Positions 34,707 through 43,821 of a stretch of 64,000 nt of DNA are shown here, piece after piece. This DNA is from Rhodoblastus sp963727035. GTDB taxonomy: Bacteria; Pseudomonadota; Alphaproteobacteria; Rhizobiales; Beijerinckiaceae. The stretch is from NCBI GenBank assembly GCA_963727035.1, contig CAVSEY010000018.1, positions 62,001-126,000 on the forward strand, written 5' to 3'. The notes below the pieces were generated by a model. That model was not told the DNA's origin. It saw only the letters and a program-made list of their open reading frames with translations, and did no database searches. The translations under genes were made by a program, and so were the position numbers. Position 1 is the stretch's first letter, and every line of letters begins with the position of its first letter.

Positions 34707-34790
34707 ATGACGCCTGCAATCAAAGTCGAAATTGCCTCGGTTTGCGCCGCCTTTGCGTTCATTACCGCCATCCTGGCGGTCGTCTGGTAA
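34707..34790 (+). CDS. 27-residue single-helix membrane peptide
   Basis: ATG at 34707 follows CTGGAGGG at good spacing. The product is MTPAIKVEIASVCAAFAFIT followed by AILAVVW and a TAA stop: a short polar start and then a hydrophobic helix of about 18-20 residues. A strong terminator lies at 34937-34975. Too short for most gene finders. Small membrane proteins of this size exist in rhizobia, but I cannot name this one. Confidence 0.5.
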   Translation: MTPAIKVEIASVCAAFAFITAILAVVW

Positions 34791-34936
34791 ATCATCGCCT
34801 GTTTGACCGGCGCCGCTAGGGCGCGGCGCCGGACTGCCTGTCGCCTCGGCCCGGAGGCGCCGGAGCGGGGGAACGCCTCCTTCCCGCCCCGTTCCGGCGC
34901 GCCGGGCCCTTCGAACTCCTCGGGCGACAAGCACAG

Positions 34937-34975
34937 AGCCTTCCGCGATCTGGTCAATCGCGGAAGGCTTTTTTT
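34937..34975 (+). terminator. rho-independent terminator
   Basis: AGCCTTCCGCGAT ... ATCGCGGAAGGCT followed by TTTTTT, a 13-bp perfect stem with a loop of about 7 bases. It ends the transcript of the small peptide gene at 34707 or a non-coding RNA. Confidence 0.85.
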
Positions 34976-35047
34976 GCGCGTAACAATCGGACTTTCCCGG
35001 CCCGGAACCCGGCAGCCCAGGCCGAGCCAAATTCACTTCCAGGAGAT

Positions 35048-36025
35048 TCACCGGTCGAATCTCTGGCTCGCGGTCTGCCGGAACAGGCGGTCCTGCGACA
35101 AGGCCAGCATTTCCATCTTGCGCAGGTTGATCGGCGCGAGAGTCATCACCGATTCGACCCAGATGTCGGTAACATCCCGCAGTTCCTCCAGCGTGAGCGG
35201 CGCGAGGCGGCGGCGCACCTTGCCCATGGCGCCGAGAAGGGCGTGACGCCGCGAATTCTCGGCGATGAAGGCGCGCGCGCGCGCCGGCCCCTCGTTCTTC
35301 TCGACCAGCACGTCGACCAGGCCCATCTCGTGGAAATCCTCGGACTTGTATATGCGTCCGCCCATGATCAGCTTTTCGGCGCGCGCCGCGTCGAGGCGCC
35401 GCGACACCAGGCTATAGGCGCCCATGCCGGGAAAAGTCTGAAACAGGACCTCGGGGAAGCCGAGATTGATCCCACGTTCGGCGATGACATATTGGCAGCT
35501 CAGCGCCGCCTCCAGTCCCCCGCCCAAAGCGTCGCCCTCCAGCACGGCGATGGTCACCACCGGCGAATCGAAGCCGTTGTAATTGTTGTAGATCGCCTCG
35601 ACACAGGCATGGGCGTAGGCGCGCAGACCCTCGGCGTCCCGCGCCCGGACGCGATCGAGGAAGAAGGACAGGTCGCCGCCCATGTTGAACACGCCCGGAC
35701 GCAGGGAGCCGCCGACGAAAAACTCGATCGGCGGGTCGTCGAAACGGGCGCCGGCGTAAAGCGAGCGAATATCGGCGTTCAGCGCGTTGAGCTCGCGCAG
35801 CAGGGGCAGAGTCCAACTCACGCTGTTCACGTGCCGCATCAAACACCACACCGTCTTCGTCGAGGGATCGAAACGGACGTCGAGGGTCTTGCGCGGCTTG
35901 ACCAGAAACCCCAGCGGCGCCGCCAGCGCCTTGTCCCGGCTCGGAACATAATGCGTTCCGCGGGCGATATGGCTCGGCGCGGGACGAGCGTTCGGCAAGG
36001 ACGACAGACTGATCGATGGCGTCAT
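35048..36025 (-). CDS. RpfF-like crotonase, probable DSF-family signal synthase
   Basis: 325 residues. The crotonase core reads RPGVFNMGGDLSFFLDRVRA (oxyanion region NMGGDL), then AVLEGDALGGGLEAALSCQY and NLGFPEVLFQTFPGMGAYSL. The two glutamates Glu172 (GGGLEAAL) and Glu192 (FPEVLF) are 20 residues apart, exactly as the catalytic pair in Xanthomonas RpfF (Glu141/Glu161), which makes diffusible signal factor fatty acids from acyl-ACP. N-terminal HVNSVSWTLPLLRELNALN also fits RpfF. No rpfC, rpfG or rpfR gene is nearby, so it is a solo synthase here. A general enoyl-CoA hydratase is the alternative, less likely given GMGAYSL. Confidence 0.85.
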   Translation of the reverse strand: MTPSISLSSLPNARPAPSHIARGTHYVPSRDKALAAPLGFLVKPRKTLDVRFDPSTKTVWCLMRHVNSVSWTLPLLRELNALNADIRSLYAGARFDDPPIEFFVGGSLRPGVFNMGGDLSFFLDRVRARDAEGLRAYAHACVEAIYNNYNGFDSPVVTIAVLEGDALGGGLEAALSCQYVIAERGINLGFPEVLFQTFPGMGAYSLVSRRLDAARAEKLIMGGRIYKSEDFHEMGLVDVLVEKNEGPARARAFIAENSRRHALLGAMGKVRRRLAPLTLEELRDVTDIWVESVMTLAPINLRKMEMLALSQDRLFRQTASQRFDR

Positions 36026-36193
36026 GGCTCAAATATTCCGACAGGGCCGCGCGCCGAACAACGCGCGCCGGAAATTTACCGTTTGTTAACGGTTTCAAAT
36101 GTTACGAAACAAACGAACGCAGGCGCCCGGCGCAACTTTTTTTGGTTTAAGTCCAGACTAATCAACAGGATATACAACCCGCCGCGTGTGCGC

Positions 36194-37850
36194 CTAAACG
36201 TCTGCCGCATTGGAGGCGGCGATCAGGGACTGGCCGTGACGGGCCAGCAGCCCGCTGGGATCGCCGTGGGTTTCAACCAGTTCGGCGAGGCTCGTCGGCG
36301 GCGAAACGGCCATGGCGAACAGCGCCTCCTCGCCGAGGATCCGCCCCGGCGCGAGACCGGTCTTGCGCGCGATGGCGAGCCGCGCCGCGCGCAGGCGCTC
36401 CAACCGCCGCGCCTGCTCGACGCTGAGGCTTTTCGGCGCCGGCGTCCAGTCGTCCGCCGAAGCGGCTGGCGCGTCCAGATCCGCGATCGGCGCGGGCGGC
36501 GGAAACAACAGGGACAATCCGCTACGCAAGCCGTGGCGGGCGAGGCCAAAAACCTCGCGCGGCGCGGCGCCGACCAGGCGCAGGGCGCGACGCGCCAAAC
36601 GGCCGCCGCCGCGGCAATTGTCGCAGCGCCCGCAAGGCGGCGCCTCCTCGCCCAAAGCCTGGAGCAAAGTCTGCTCGCGGCAGGCCGGCCTTAGAAAATA
36701 AGCCGACAGCGCCCCCGCCCTTTCGCCGGCGGCCGGATCGAGCCGCGCCAGATCGAATCGCGCGGCGCGCAGTTTCGCTATTCGGCCCGGCGCATAAAGG
36801 CCGATGGCTTCGGCCGGCCGGCCGTCGCGGCCCGCTCTCCCGGTTTCCTGATAGAGCGTCTCGGGATCGTCGGGCGTGTCGTAGTGGATGACGAAGCGCA
36901 CATCCGGCTTGTCGACGCCGAGGCCGAAAGCGATGGTCGCCGCCATGGTCAGGTCGGAGCGCGCGAGAAATTCATCCTGGCGCGCCGCCCGCAGCTCAGC
37001 CGGCAGGCCGGCGTGATAGGACGACGCCGCGAGCCCCGCGCCGGTCAGCGCCGCGGCGACGCGATCCGCCGTCTCGCGCGCGCGGCAATAAATGACGCCG
37101 GCGCCGCCGCGCCGCGCGGCGACCAGCCCGATCAGCTGGCCCATCGAATCGCGCGCGCGCGGCAGCGCCGAAAGGGCGATCGAGGGGCGCCGCAACGAGC
37201 CGACGAACAGGCGCGGCGGACGGGCGAACAGGTTTTCGACAATATCGGCCCTGGTGCGCGCCGAGGCGGTCGCCGTGGCCGCGATGATCTGCGGCGCGCC
37301 GAGCGATGCGGCCAAGCCTGCGATGCGGCGATAGTCGGGGCGGAAATCATGCCCCCAATGCGAGACGCAATGGGCTTCGTCGACGGCGAGCGGCGCGCAC
37401 ATTCGCCTCGCGCAGCAGGGCGAGCGTTTCCGTGTCGCCCAGACGCTCCGGCGCGAGATAGAGCAGCCGCAGCCGGCGCAACTCAAGGCCATGGCGCACC
37501 CGTCGCCAGGCTTCCGGCGCGACGTCGGCATGCAGGGCGGCGGCGGGCAGCCCGAGCGCCTCGAGCTTGCGCGCCTGATCGCGCATCAGGGCGACCAGCG
37601 GGGACACCACCAGGGTCAGGTTTGGGCGAAGAAGCGCCGGGAGCTGATAGATCATGGATTTGCCGGCGCCGGTGGGGGCAAGGACGAAAATGTCCTCGCC
37701 GTCGAGCGCGGCTTGAAGCGCGGCGCCCTGCCCCGGCAGGAAATCGGGAAAGCCGAAGCGGTCGCGCAGGATCGCGCGCGCCTCCTCCAGATCAGCCACG
37801 GCGCAGCCCCGCCGCGACAAAAAGCGGCGCCCGAATTGCGCTAAGGGCAA
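36194..37850 (-). pseudogene. recQ: RecQ-family ATP-dependent DNA helicase, one frame break
   Basis: About 550 residues. N-terminal frame: FGFPDFLPGQGAALQAALDG (motif 0), LAPTGAGKSMIYQLPALL (Walker A), VVSPLVALMRDQARKLEAL, LLYLAPERL. Near 37398 the frame shifts by one base; the other frame goes on with PLAVDEAHCVSHWGHDFRPD (DEAH), ATATASARTRADI, GVIYCRARETADRVA, YQETGRAGRDGRP (arginine fingers) and a zinc cluster CREQ..CGRCDNC. The C-terminal end (GLAPGRILGEEALFAMA) is a short HRDC-like region. Intact apart from the one break. Confidence 0.85.
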
Positions 37851-37981
37851 AGAAAGAAGCGATTGTCATTCGCCCGTCCACGGCCTAGATTACGCGAAGG
37901 AGGATATTCTTCGGCGACGCGCCGTGGAAGCCCTTTCCTATTCGGTTTTGCAGCCCTGCGTCTTCAGGAAGGAAACGACAC

Positions 37982-38371
37982 ATGAAGCTCATTCACGCTT
38001 TGCCGGCAGTCGCGGCTCTCGCCTTCATCTCCACCTCCGCCCTTGCCGCGGGCGATCCGGCCGCGGGCGAAAAGGTGTTCATGAAGTGCAAGGCCTGCCA
38101 CCAGATCGGCCCGGGCGCCCATAACGCCGTTGGCCCCGAACTGAATGGCCTCAACGGCCGCGCCGCGGGCTCGGCCGCCGGCTATACTTATTCCGCCGCC
38201 ATGAAGGGCGCCGGCTTCAACTGGGACGACGCGAACTTCGCGGCCTATATCGCCAACCCGAAGGCCAAGGTCCCCGGCAACAAGATGCCCTTCGCCGGCC
38301 TGCCGGACGCCGCCGACGGCGCCAATGTCTGGGCCTATATCTCCCAGTTCAAGGCCGACGGCTCCAAGTAA
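37982..38371 (+). CDS. soluble cytochrome c (class I, c2/c550 type)
   Basis: 129 residues. Signal peptide MKLIHALPAVAALAFISTSA, haem site CKACH in VFMKCKACHQIGPG, and the sixth-ligand Met in NPKAKVPGNKMPFAGLPD. The haem-flanking NAVGPELNGLNGR and YSAAMK blocks place it with mitochondrial-type cytochrome c. A periplasmic electron carrier, probably between the bc1 complex and an oxidase or dehydrogenase. Preceded by AGGAAACGACAC and followed by a terminator. Confidence 0.93.
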   Translation: MKLIHALPAVAALAFISTSALAAGDPAAGEKVFMKCKACHQIGPGAHNAVGPELNGLNGRAAGSAAGYTYSAAMKGAGFNWDDANFAAYIANPKAKVPGNKMPFAGLPDAADGANVWAYISQFKADGSK

Positions 38372-38390
38372 GCCCCGGTCGAGGACGTTT

Positions 38391-38430
38391 TTTTGCGCCG
38401 GCCGCCCTCGCGGCCGGCGTTTTCTTTTCC
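38391..38430 (+). terminator. terminator after cytochrome c
   Basis: GCCGGCCGC-cct-CGCGGCCGGC followed by GTTTTCTTTT, just after the stop at 38371. Confidence 0.85.
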
Positions 38431-38497
38431 GGCCGGGAAAGGCCAGGGCCAGCGAAAGCCATTTGCGGGCTTTCGCATTTCCGACTAAATCCCCGTC

Positions 38498-38998
38498 ATG
38501 CCCGACCTGTCGCTCCATTACGCCCATGCGGCGCCCGCCGATCGTCCCGCGATCCTGAAACTGGAGGAGCGCGCCTTCGGCCCCGGCCGTTTCGCCAAGA
38601 CCGCCTATCGCCTGCGCGAGGGCGTCGAGCCCGACTGGAGCCTGTCCTTTCTCGCGCGCATCGGCGGCATGCTGGTCGGCGCCAATATCGTGACCCGCAT
38701 CCTCGCCGGCGGCGCCCCGGCCCTGCTGCTCGGCCCGCTCACGGTGGAGGAGCCGTTCCGCGCCCGCGGCCTCGGCGAGGCCCTGGCGCAGAAATCGCTT
38801 CAGGCGGCGCGCGAGGCCGGCCATAGTCTGGTGATTCTGGTCGGCGACCCGCCCTATTACGAGAAAATGGATTTTTCCCGCGCCCCGTTCGGACATTTCG
38901 TCTTTCCCGGCCCGGTCGATCCCGCCCGCATCCTCTATTACGAATTGCAGCCCGGCGCCTTGCACAGCCACAAGGGCGCGGTGAGCGCGGCGGTGTGA
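38498..38998 (+). CDS. GNAT-family N-acetyltransferase
   Basis: 166 residues. The acetyl-CoA site is LLLGPLTVEEPFRARGLGEA (RxxGLG-type P-loop), followed by LVILVGDPPYYEKMDFSRAP, a segment like the YhbS group of GNAT enzymes. Substrate unknown. It stands alone between two non-coding stretches. Confidence 0.88.
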   Translation: MPDLSLHYAHAAPADRPAILKLEERAFGPGRFAKTAYRLREGVEPDWSLSFLARIGGMLVGANIVTRILAGGAPALLLGPLTVEEPFRARGLGEALAQKSLQAAREAGHSLVILVGDPPYYEKMDFSRAPFGHFVFPGPVDPARILYYELQPGALHSHKGAVSAAV

Positions 38999-39554
38999 GC
39001 GTCTGCGTCCTGGTCTGACAGAAACCTTCCGCGCGCCGCCCTGATGATCGAAATTCGAGACTTTTTCCGTTCGCGTATGGCCCAAATCGGCGGAAAGGCG
39101 ACGACGGGTAGCGCCTGCGACAAGGGCGGCTTGGCGCCAAATTGCAAACGTTGATGGAGATTTGCGGCCGATTATTGCACCGGCCAAACCGTTAATCGGG
39201 CTGGGCTCGGCTCTTCATGCGAAATTCTTGATTTTTCCACCCGCGGGAAACATCCTCGGCTGAGCGTAAGGGTGCATCCGGGCCCGGCAGAGCGACAAGA
39301 AAGCCACGGGCTATAGTCACCGACGACTGATGCTGTTTCTCGCTGGCCGAGGCTCATCGCGGTCAGCAAATCACTCGCGCTCGCTGGGAGGCAAAATTTC
39401 CTTAGGTAATTTCCGAGGCTGCCGTGCCGGAAGATCGTCCATTAAACTTTTAGAAGTGCGATCTTCCATTGGCGACGGGCCCAATTACGCAGGGGTTGCG
39501 GCAAGGCATCGCACGGGGCGGCGCGGTGATCCAAAATTGACGAAAGAGCCTCCG
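38999..39554. other. 556-bp gap
   Basis: Only short frames without ribosome sites; no named element seen. It probably carries the promoter for the small stress-gene cluster that follows. Confidence 0.35.
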
Positions 39555-39696
39555 ATGAGCACAATTCTGATTATCGTCCTGCCTGTCCTATCCTTGGGCG
39601 GCGGCGGATATCATGCCCACGACGCTTACGGCGGCGCGGGTTCTCGGCTTGGTTCTAGTGGTGCTGCTCGTGCTCTGGCTCCTCGGCCGTGCATGA
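39555..39696 (+). pseudogene. DUF3309 small membrane protein, frame broken
   Basis: MSTILIIVLPVLSLGGGGYH is the typical DUF3309 start. After about 39620 a second frame continues ARVLGLVLVVLLVLWLLGRA and stops at 39696, the usual end of the family. One base is gained or lost between them. DUF3309 proteins are about 50 residues with two hydrophobic stretches and unknown role. CTCCG lies before the ATG but no good SD. Confidence 0.6.
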
Positions 39697-39817
39697 AGTA
39701 CGCGCGCCAATATTTATAAAACGATCGCTGGACAGGCGAAGGTGGCCACTATGCGCACAGCCGGTATGGGGTTGGGGCTCGGTGGCGTTCTTGTCGTACT
39801 CTCAGTGCGCTGCAGCC

Positions 39818-39920
39818 TAGAGCCTTTTCCGTTCCTTCGGAATCGGAATAAGTCTCTAATTCATTGTTTTAACGCATATTCTTGTCCAAAAAGTCTGCAA
39901 CTTTTTGGGAATATGCTCTA
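39818..39920. repeat. palindromic intergenic repeat with TAGAGC/GCTCTA ends
   Basis: Starts CTAGAGCC and ends GCTCTA. It contains an imperfect hairpin TTCCGTTCC...GGAATCGGAA and a long one, GCATATTCTTGTCCAAAAAG (39874-39893) with CTTTTTGGGAATATGC (39901-39917). Its TAGAGC termini match those of the element at 15864-16131, suggesting a common mobilising enzyme. Confidence 0.6.
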
Positions 39921-40009
39921 AATCTCCGCTGATCGATAAGCTCCGTCCGCCCGGAGGACACTATCCGCCCCTCGGTAATAACTTACAGACCAACTGATAG
40001 GAGTGTTTC

Positions 40010-40210
40010 ATGAATTGGGATCGTATCGAAGGTGACTGGAAGCAGCTCGTCGGCAAGGTCAAGGAAAAGTGGGCCAAGCTCACCGACGACGACCTTGCCG
40101 CGATAAACGGCAAGCGCGAGCAGCTCGAAGGCAAGATCCAAGAGCGCTACGGTCATGCCAAGGACGTAGCAAAGAAGGAGGTCGATGATTGGCGCCAAAG
40201 CCTCAAATGA
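40010..40210 (+). CDS. CsbD-like stress protein
   Basis: 66 residues, MNWDRIEGDWKQLVGKVKEK, then WAKLTDDDLAAINGKREQLE, GKIQERYGHAKDVAKKEVDD. The repeating pattern (WxxIxGxxKQxxGKxKxxWGKLTDDD) is diagnostic for CsbD/YjbJ general-stress proteins. AGGAG precedes the ATG. Confidence 0.95.
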   Translation: MNWDRIEGDWKQLVGKVKEKWAKLTDDDLAAINGKREQLEGKIQERYGHAKDVAKKEVDDWRQSLK

Positions 40211-40323
40211 GCGCGGCTGCGGTGCGTTAAATCATTGGTGTGAAGTGCGCGGCCAAGTTACCGGGTCGCGCACGGCTTAGATTAGATGAGCGGTCGAAAC
40301 AAATCGAACTGGAGAATACCATA

Positions 40324-40452
40324 ATGAAACCACTCACAATAGCAATTATCGTGGCCCTTGTCGTTGCGGTGGCTGTGGTCGGATATCTTTATTATCAAAG
40401 GACGAGGAGCGACATCACGATCCAAATGCCCAAAGTCGAGATGAAGAACTAG
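40324..40452 (+). CDS. small single-pass membrane protein
   Basis: 42 residues: MKPLTIAIIVALVVAVAVVG is a single hydrophobic helix, followed by YLYYQRTRSDITIQMPKVEM. ACTGGAGAATACC gives a ribosome site. Similar short proteins often follow csbD/DUF3309 in rhizobia. Role unknown. Confidence 0.7.
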   Translation: MKPLTIAIIVALVVAVAVVGYLYYQRTRSDITIQMPKVEMKN

Positions 40453-40453
40453 C

Positions 40454-41080
40454 CCGCATTTCTCACGCAGGGCTGCTTGTGTGATGAGCTTTTGACTCGG
40501 TTGGCGGGCGACTTTGACGCGGACGACGTGGGCCGTGGCGCGAGAAGCGCGATAGGTTTTGCGAGTTGGTTTGGCTTATTGGTCTCCGATGGGCCTTTGG
40601 CGGTTCCGCGTTTTTCGCGCCGCGGCGGCGCGTTCAGGCGGGTGAGCCGCGCGCGTGGGCGAGGCGTCCGGCGGCGAGGCGCCACTCGTCAGCCGATGGA
40701 CAGGCCGAAGCGAAGGCGATTTTCACGCGCCTTGCGCTCACCTTCACCAGCGCGCCGAGCTTCAAGAGCTTCAGCCTGATTGTGCCGCAGGTCGCGTGGC
40801 GAATTGGGTGTGGGCGAGGCCGATACGGCGCAAGGCGCAAAGCAGAACGTAGGCCATCGACGCGAACCACAGACGCAACTGGTTGGCGCGCATCGTCGCC
40901 GTTGAAGTGCGGTCGGCGAAAAGGTCGCCTTGCGCCTCCTTGATGCGGTTCTCCATCTCGCCGCGCGCGCAATAGAGGTCTTCGTAAAGCGCGCGGGTGA
41001 ACCGCGCCGGGTTTGCCGGAGGCTCCAACTTCCAAATAGGATGGAGCCATGATGAGCAAGACGACCAATAAATTTTCACC
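40454..41080 (-). pseudogene. IS1380-family transposase, C-terminal half
   Basis: Minus-strand frames give ALYEDLYCARGEMENRIKEA, GDLFADRTSTATMRANQLRL and WFASMAYVLLCALRRIGL, the conserved C-terminal part of IS1380 transposases, then after a shift TIRLKLLKLGALVKVSARRV. The outer end at 40454-40473 (cccgcatttctcacgcaggg) resembles the IS1380 terminal repeat. The centre of the gene is missing and the IS3 element starts at 40998. Confidence 0.75.
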
Positions 41081-42314
41081 GAGGTTCGCGCCCGTGCGGT
41101 GCGGATGGTTTTGGATCACGAGAGCGATCACGCGACGCGCTGGGCGGCGGTGTCGTTGATGGCGTCGAAGATTGGCTGCTCGCCGCACACGCTGCGGGAA
41201 TGGGTCAACAAGGCGGAAGTCGACAGTGGCAAGCGCGCCGGCGTCCGGCGAGGTTTCCGAAAAACTGAAAGCGCTGGAGCGGGAGAACCGCGAACTCAAG
41301 CAAGCCAACGAGATCCTGCGCAAGGCTCAGCTTATTTTGCGCTGGCGGAGCTCGACCGCCGGTCGAAACCATGATCGCCTTCATTGACGATCATCGGCGA
41401 AGCCCATGGGGTCGAGCCGATCTGCAAGGTCTTGCCGATCGCCCCTTCTACCTATCACGCCCATGTCGCCAAGCGCGCCGATCCCTGAAGGCTTTCTGAG
41501 CGGGCGCGGCGCGACCTGGCGGCTGAAAGTGGCGATCCGGCGGGTGTTTGCCGAAAATTTCGAGGTCTATGGCGTGCGCAAGGTTTGGCTGCAATTGAAC
41601 CGGGAAGGCGTCGGCGTCGCGCGCTGCACGGTGGCGCGGCTGATGCGCGCCATGGGCCTGCAAGGCGTCATGCGCGGCAAGCCGGTACGCACGACGATCC
41701 AGGGACAAGGCCGCGCCTTGCCGCTGGATCGGGTCAACCGGCAGTTCAAGGCGCCGGCGCCCAACCAGCTTTGGGTGTCAGACTTCACCTATGTCTCGAC
41801 CTGGGGCGGCATGGTCTATGTCGCCTTCGTCATCGACGTCTACGCCCGGCGGATCGTTGGCTGGCGGGCGAGCCGAACGGCGCACGCGAGTTTCGTCCTC
41901 GAGCGCTGGAGCAGGCTCTGCATGAACGCCGGCCTGTTCAGGCGGTGGGCTCGTTCACCACAGCGATCGCGGCAGCCAATATGTCTCGATCAAATACACA
42001 GAACGGCTGGCCGAGGCCGGCATCGAGCCGTCAGTGGGAAGCGTCGGCAATTTTTACGACAACGCTCTCGCCGAAACCATCAACGGGCTTTACAAAGCGG
42101 AGGTCATTCATCGACGCGGACCCTGGCGGAATTTCGAAGCCGTCGAGTTCGCGACGCTCGAATGGGTCGACTGGTTCAATCACCGCCGGCTGCTGGAGCC
42201 TATCGGAAACATCCGCCAGCCGAGGCAGAGGCGTGTTATTACGCTTTGAACAATCAGGCCGCCATGGCCGCCTGATTTAAACGAAAATGCCTCCGGCAAA
42301 CCCGGCGCGGTTCA
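40998..42314 (+). mobile_element. IS3-family insertion sequence, about 1.3 kb
   Basis: Perfect 26-bp terminal inverted repeats at 40998-41023 and 42289-42314 start TGAACCGCGCC and share TTTGCCGGAGGC. Between them are orfA and orfB in several frames. It lies within remains of an IS1380 element. No target-site duplication is visible (flanks GGG and AAG), so the ends were probably rearranged. A fragment of the same IS lies at about 1785-2045. Confidence 0.85.
41052..42280 (+). pseudogene. IS3 transposase OrfA/OrfB, several frame breaks
   Basis: OrfA: MSKTTNKFSP, then VRMVLDHESDHATRWAAVSL, SPHTLREWVNKAEVDSGKRA and a leucine-zipper end KLKALERENRELKQANEILR. OrfB: VAIRRVFAENFEVYGVRKVW, NQLWVSDFTYVSTWGGMVYV (first D), IDVYARRIVGWRAS, and EPSVGSVGNFYDNALAETIN (second D and E), ending NHRRLLEPIGN. 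Frames change at about 41080, 41250, 41480 and 41950. The catalytic DDE residues are present, but the product cannot be read through in one piece. Confidence 0.8.
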
Positions 42315-42460
42315 AAGCCGGAATTAGCGCGCAGCACGATCTTCACCCTTGGCCAGCGCGCGCGGATTTGTGTGACGATCCGAGCCGCCTCCTCGACCGC
42401 TCCTGCGGAGCCGTCGATGTTCGAACGCCTCAGTTTGGCGGCGGGTAGCGTCCACAGACG
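42315..42460 (-). pseudogene. IS1380-family transposase, internal fragment
   Basis: Minus strand encodes LRRSNIDGSAGAVEEAARIV and TQIRARWPRVKIVLRANSGF, which is the block around the first catalytic Asp of IS1380 transposases (usually RADSGF, here RANSGF). It is the same orientation as the piece at 40454-41080. The roughly 200 residues between the two pieces are missing. Confidence 0.7.
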
Positions 42461-42591
42461 TGGTGGAGATTTTCTGATTGAAGACGGCGGGCGGAGCTCG
42501 CTAGCGGAGCCGCCGGCGGGCCGGGGGCGGTCACGCGTCTCTTCGGTTATAGTCGAGTTGCTAAAGCTTGACCAACCGAAACGAGGAAACG

Positions 42592-43771
42592 ATGACCGAC
42601 GACACAATGGCATTTCTTCATCAAATTCGCGAGCGCGGCGGGGAGGACCTGCTGAAGGATCTTGCCGAAGCGGTGTTGCAGAAGCTGATGGAATTCGACA
42701 TCGAAAAACGGGTGGGCCTGGCGCTACGAGCGCTGCACGCCGCACGACCGAACGCAATGGCTATCGCGAGCGAGATCTGGAGACGCGGCTCGGCACGCTG
42801 GAGCTGAAAATCCCGAAGCGCGCAAAGGCAGCTATTCACAGCCTTACTGGAGCCGCGCAAGACCGCCGAGCGCGCGCTTGTCGCCGTCATACAGGAAGCG
42901 TGATTCAGGGCGTCTCGACGCGCAAGGTCGACGATCTCGTGCAGGCGATGGGCATGTCCGGCATTTCGAAAAGCCAAGTTTCGAAACTTTGCGAGGACAT
43001 CGACGAGCGGCTGAACTGTACATCGACCGCAAGCTCGAAGGCGACGGCCCATCTTTGGCTCGATGCCACTTATCTCAAGGTGCGCGAAAACGGTAGGATC
43101 GTCTCAGTCGCCGCAATAATCGCTCGGCGGTAACGCCGAAGGGCGGCGCGAAATCATCGGGCTCGGGCTGGGGCCATCCGAGGCGGCGGTGTTTAGGCTG
43201 GCTTCCTGCGCTCGCTGGAAAGCCGTGGACTTAAGGGCGTCAAGCTCGTATCTCCGACGCGCATGAAGGCCTCAAGGCGGCGATCTCGTCAGGGCTTTAA
43301 GTCGACTTGGCAGCGCTGCCGCGTCCACTTCATGCGCAACGCGCTCGCCCATGTTTCCAAAGCGCATCATGGGATGGTGTCGGCGGCGATCGCTCGGTCT
43401 TCAGCCACGAGGATCAGGCCGCCGCGTCACGGACCTGGCGGCACGTCGCCGATCAGTTGCGGGCGCGCTTTCCCAGACTGGCTGGCCTGCTGGACAACGC
43501 CGAGGCAGACGTCCTCGCCTTCATGGCGTGCCCGCGCGCGCATTGGCTGAAGTTGCACTCGACGAACCTAATCGAACGTCGCAATAAGGAGGTCGAACGC
43601 CGCGCCGACGTCGTCGGCATATTCCCCAACGAAGCTTCGATCAGGCGGCTCGTCGGCGCCATCCTGCTCGAACAGAATGACGAGTGGCGATTACAACATC
43701 GCTACATGAGCCTGGAGACGATGGCCGGCCTCGCCGACGAAGCCGCCCCGCCGCCAAAAATCGCAGCCTGA
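42592..43771 (+). pseudogene. IS256/Mutator-family transposase, multiple frame breaks
   Basis: Pieces in three frames: MTDDTMAFLHQIRERGGEDL with LLKDLAEAVLQKLMEFDIEK; LETRLGTLELKIPKRAKA; VIQGVSTRKVDDLVQAMGMS, GISKSQVSKLCEDIDERL and ATAHLWLDATYLKVRENG (DDE block); then MRNALAHVSKAHHGMVSAAI, WLKLHSTNLIERRNKEVERR and ADVVGIFPNEASIRRLVGAI. All are IS256-family segments in the right order, but a part between 43133 and 43290 is also degraded. Non-functional. Confidence 0.85.
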
Positions 43772-43821
43772 AGAGGCGCCAGTGACCGCCCCTGAATTTC
43801 CACCACCTTGACGGACGTGAT

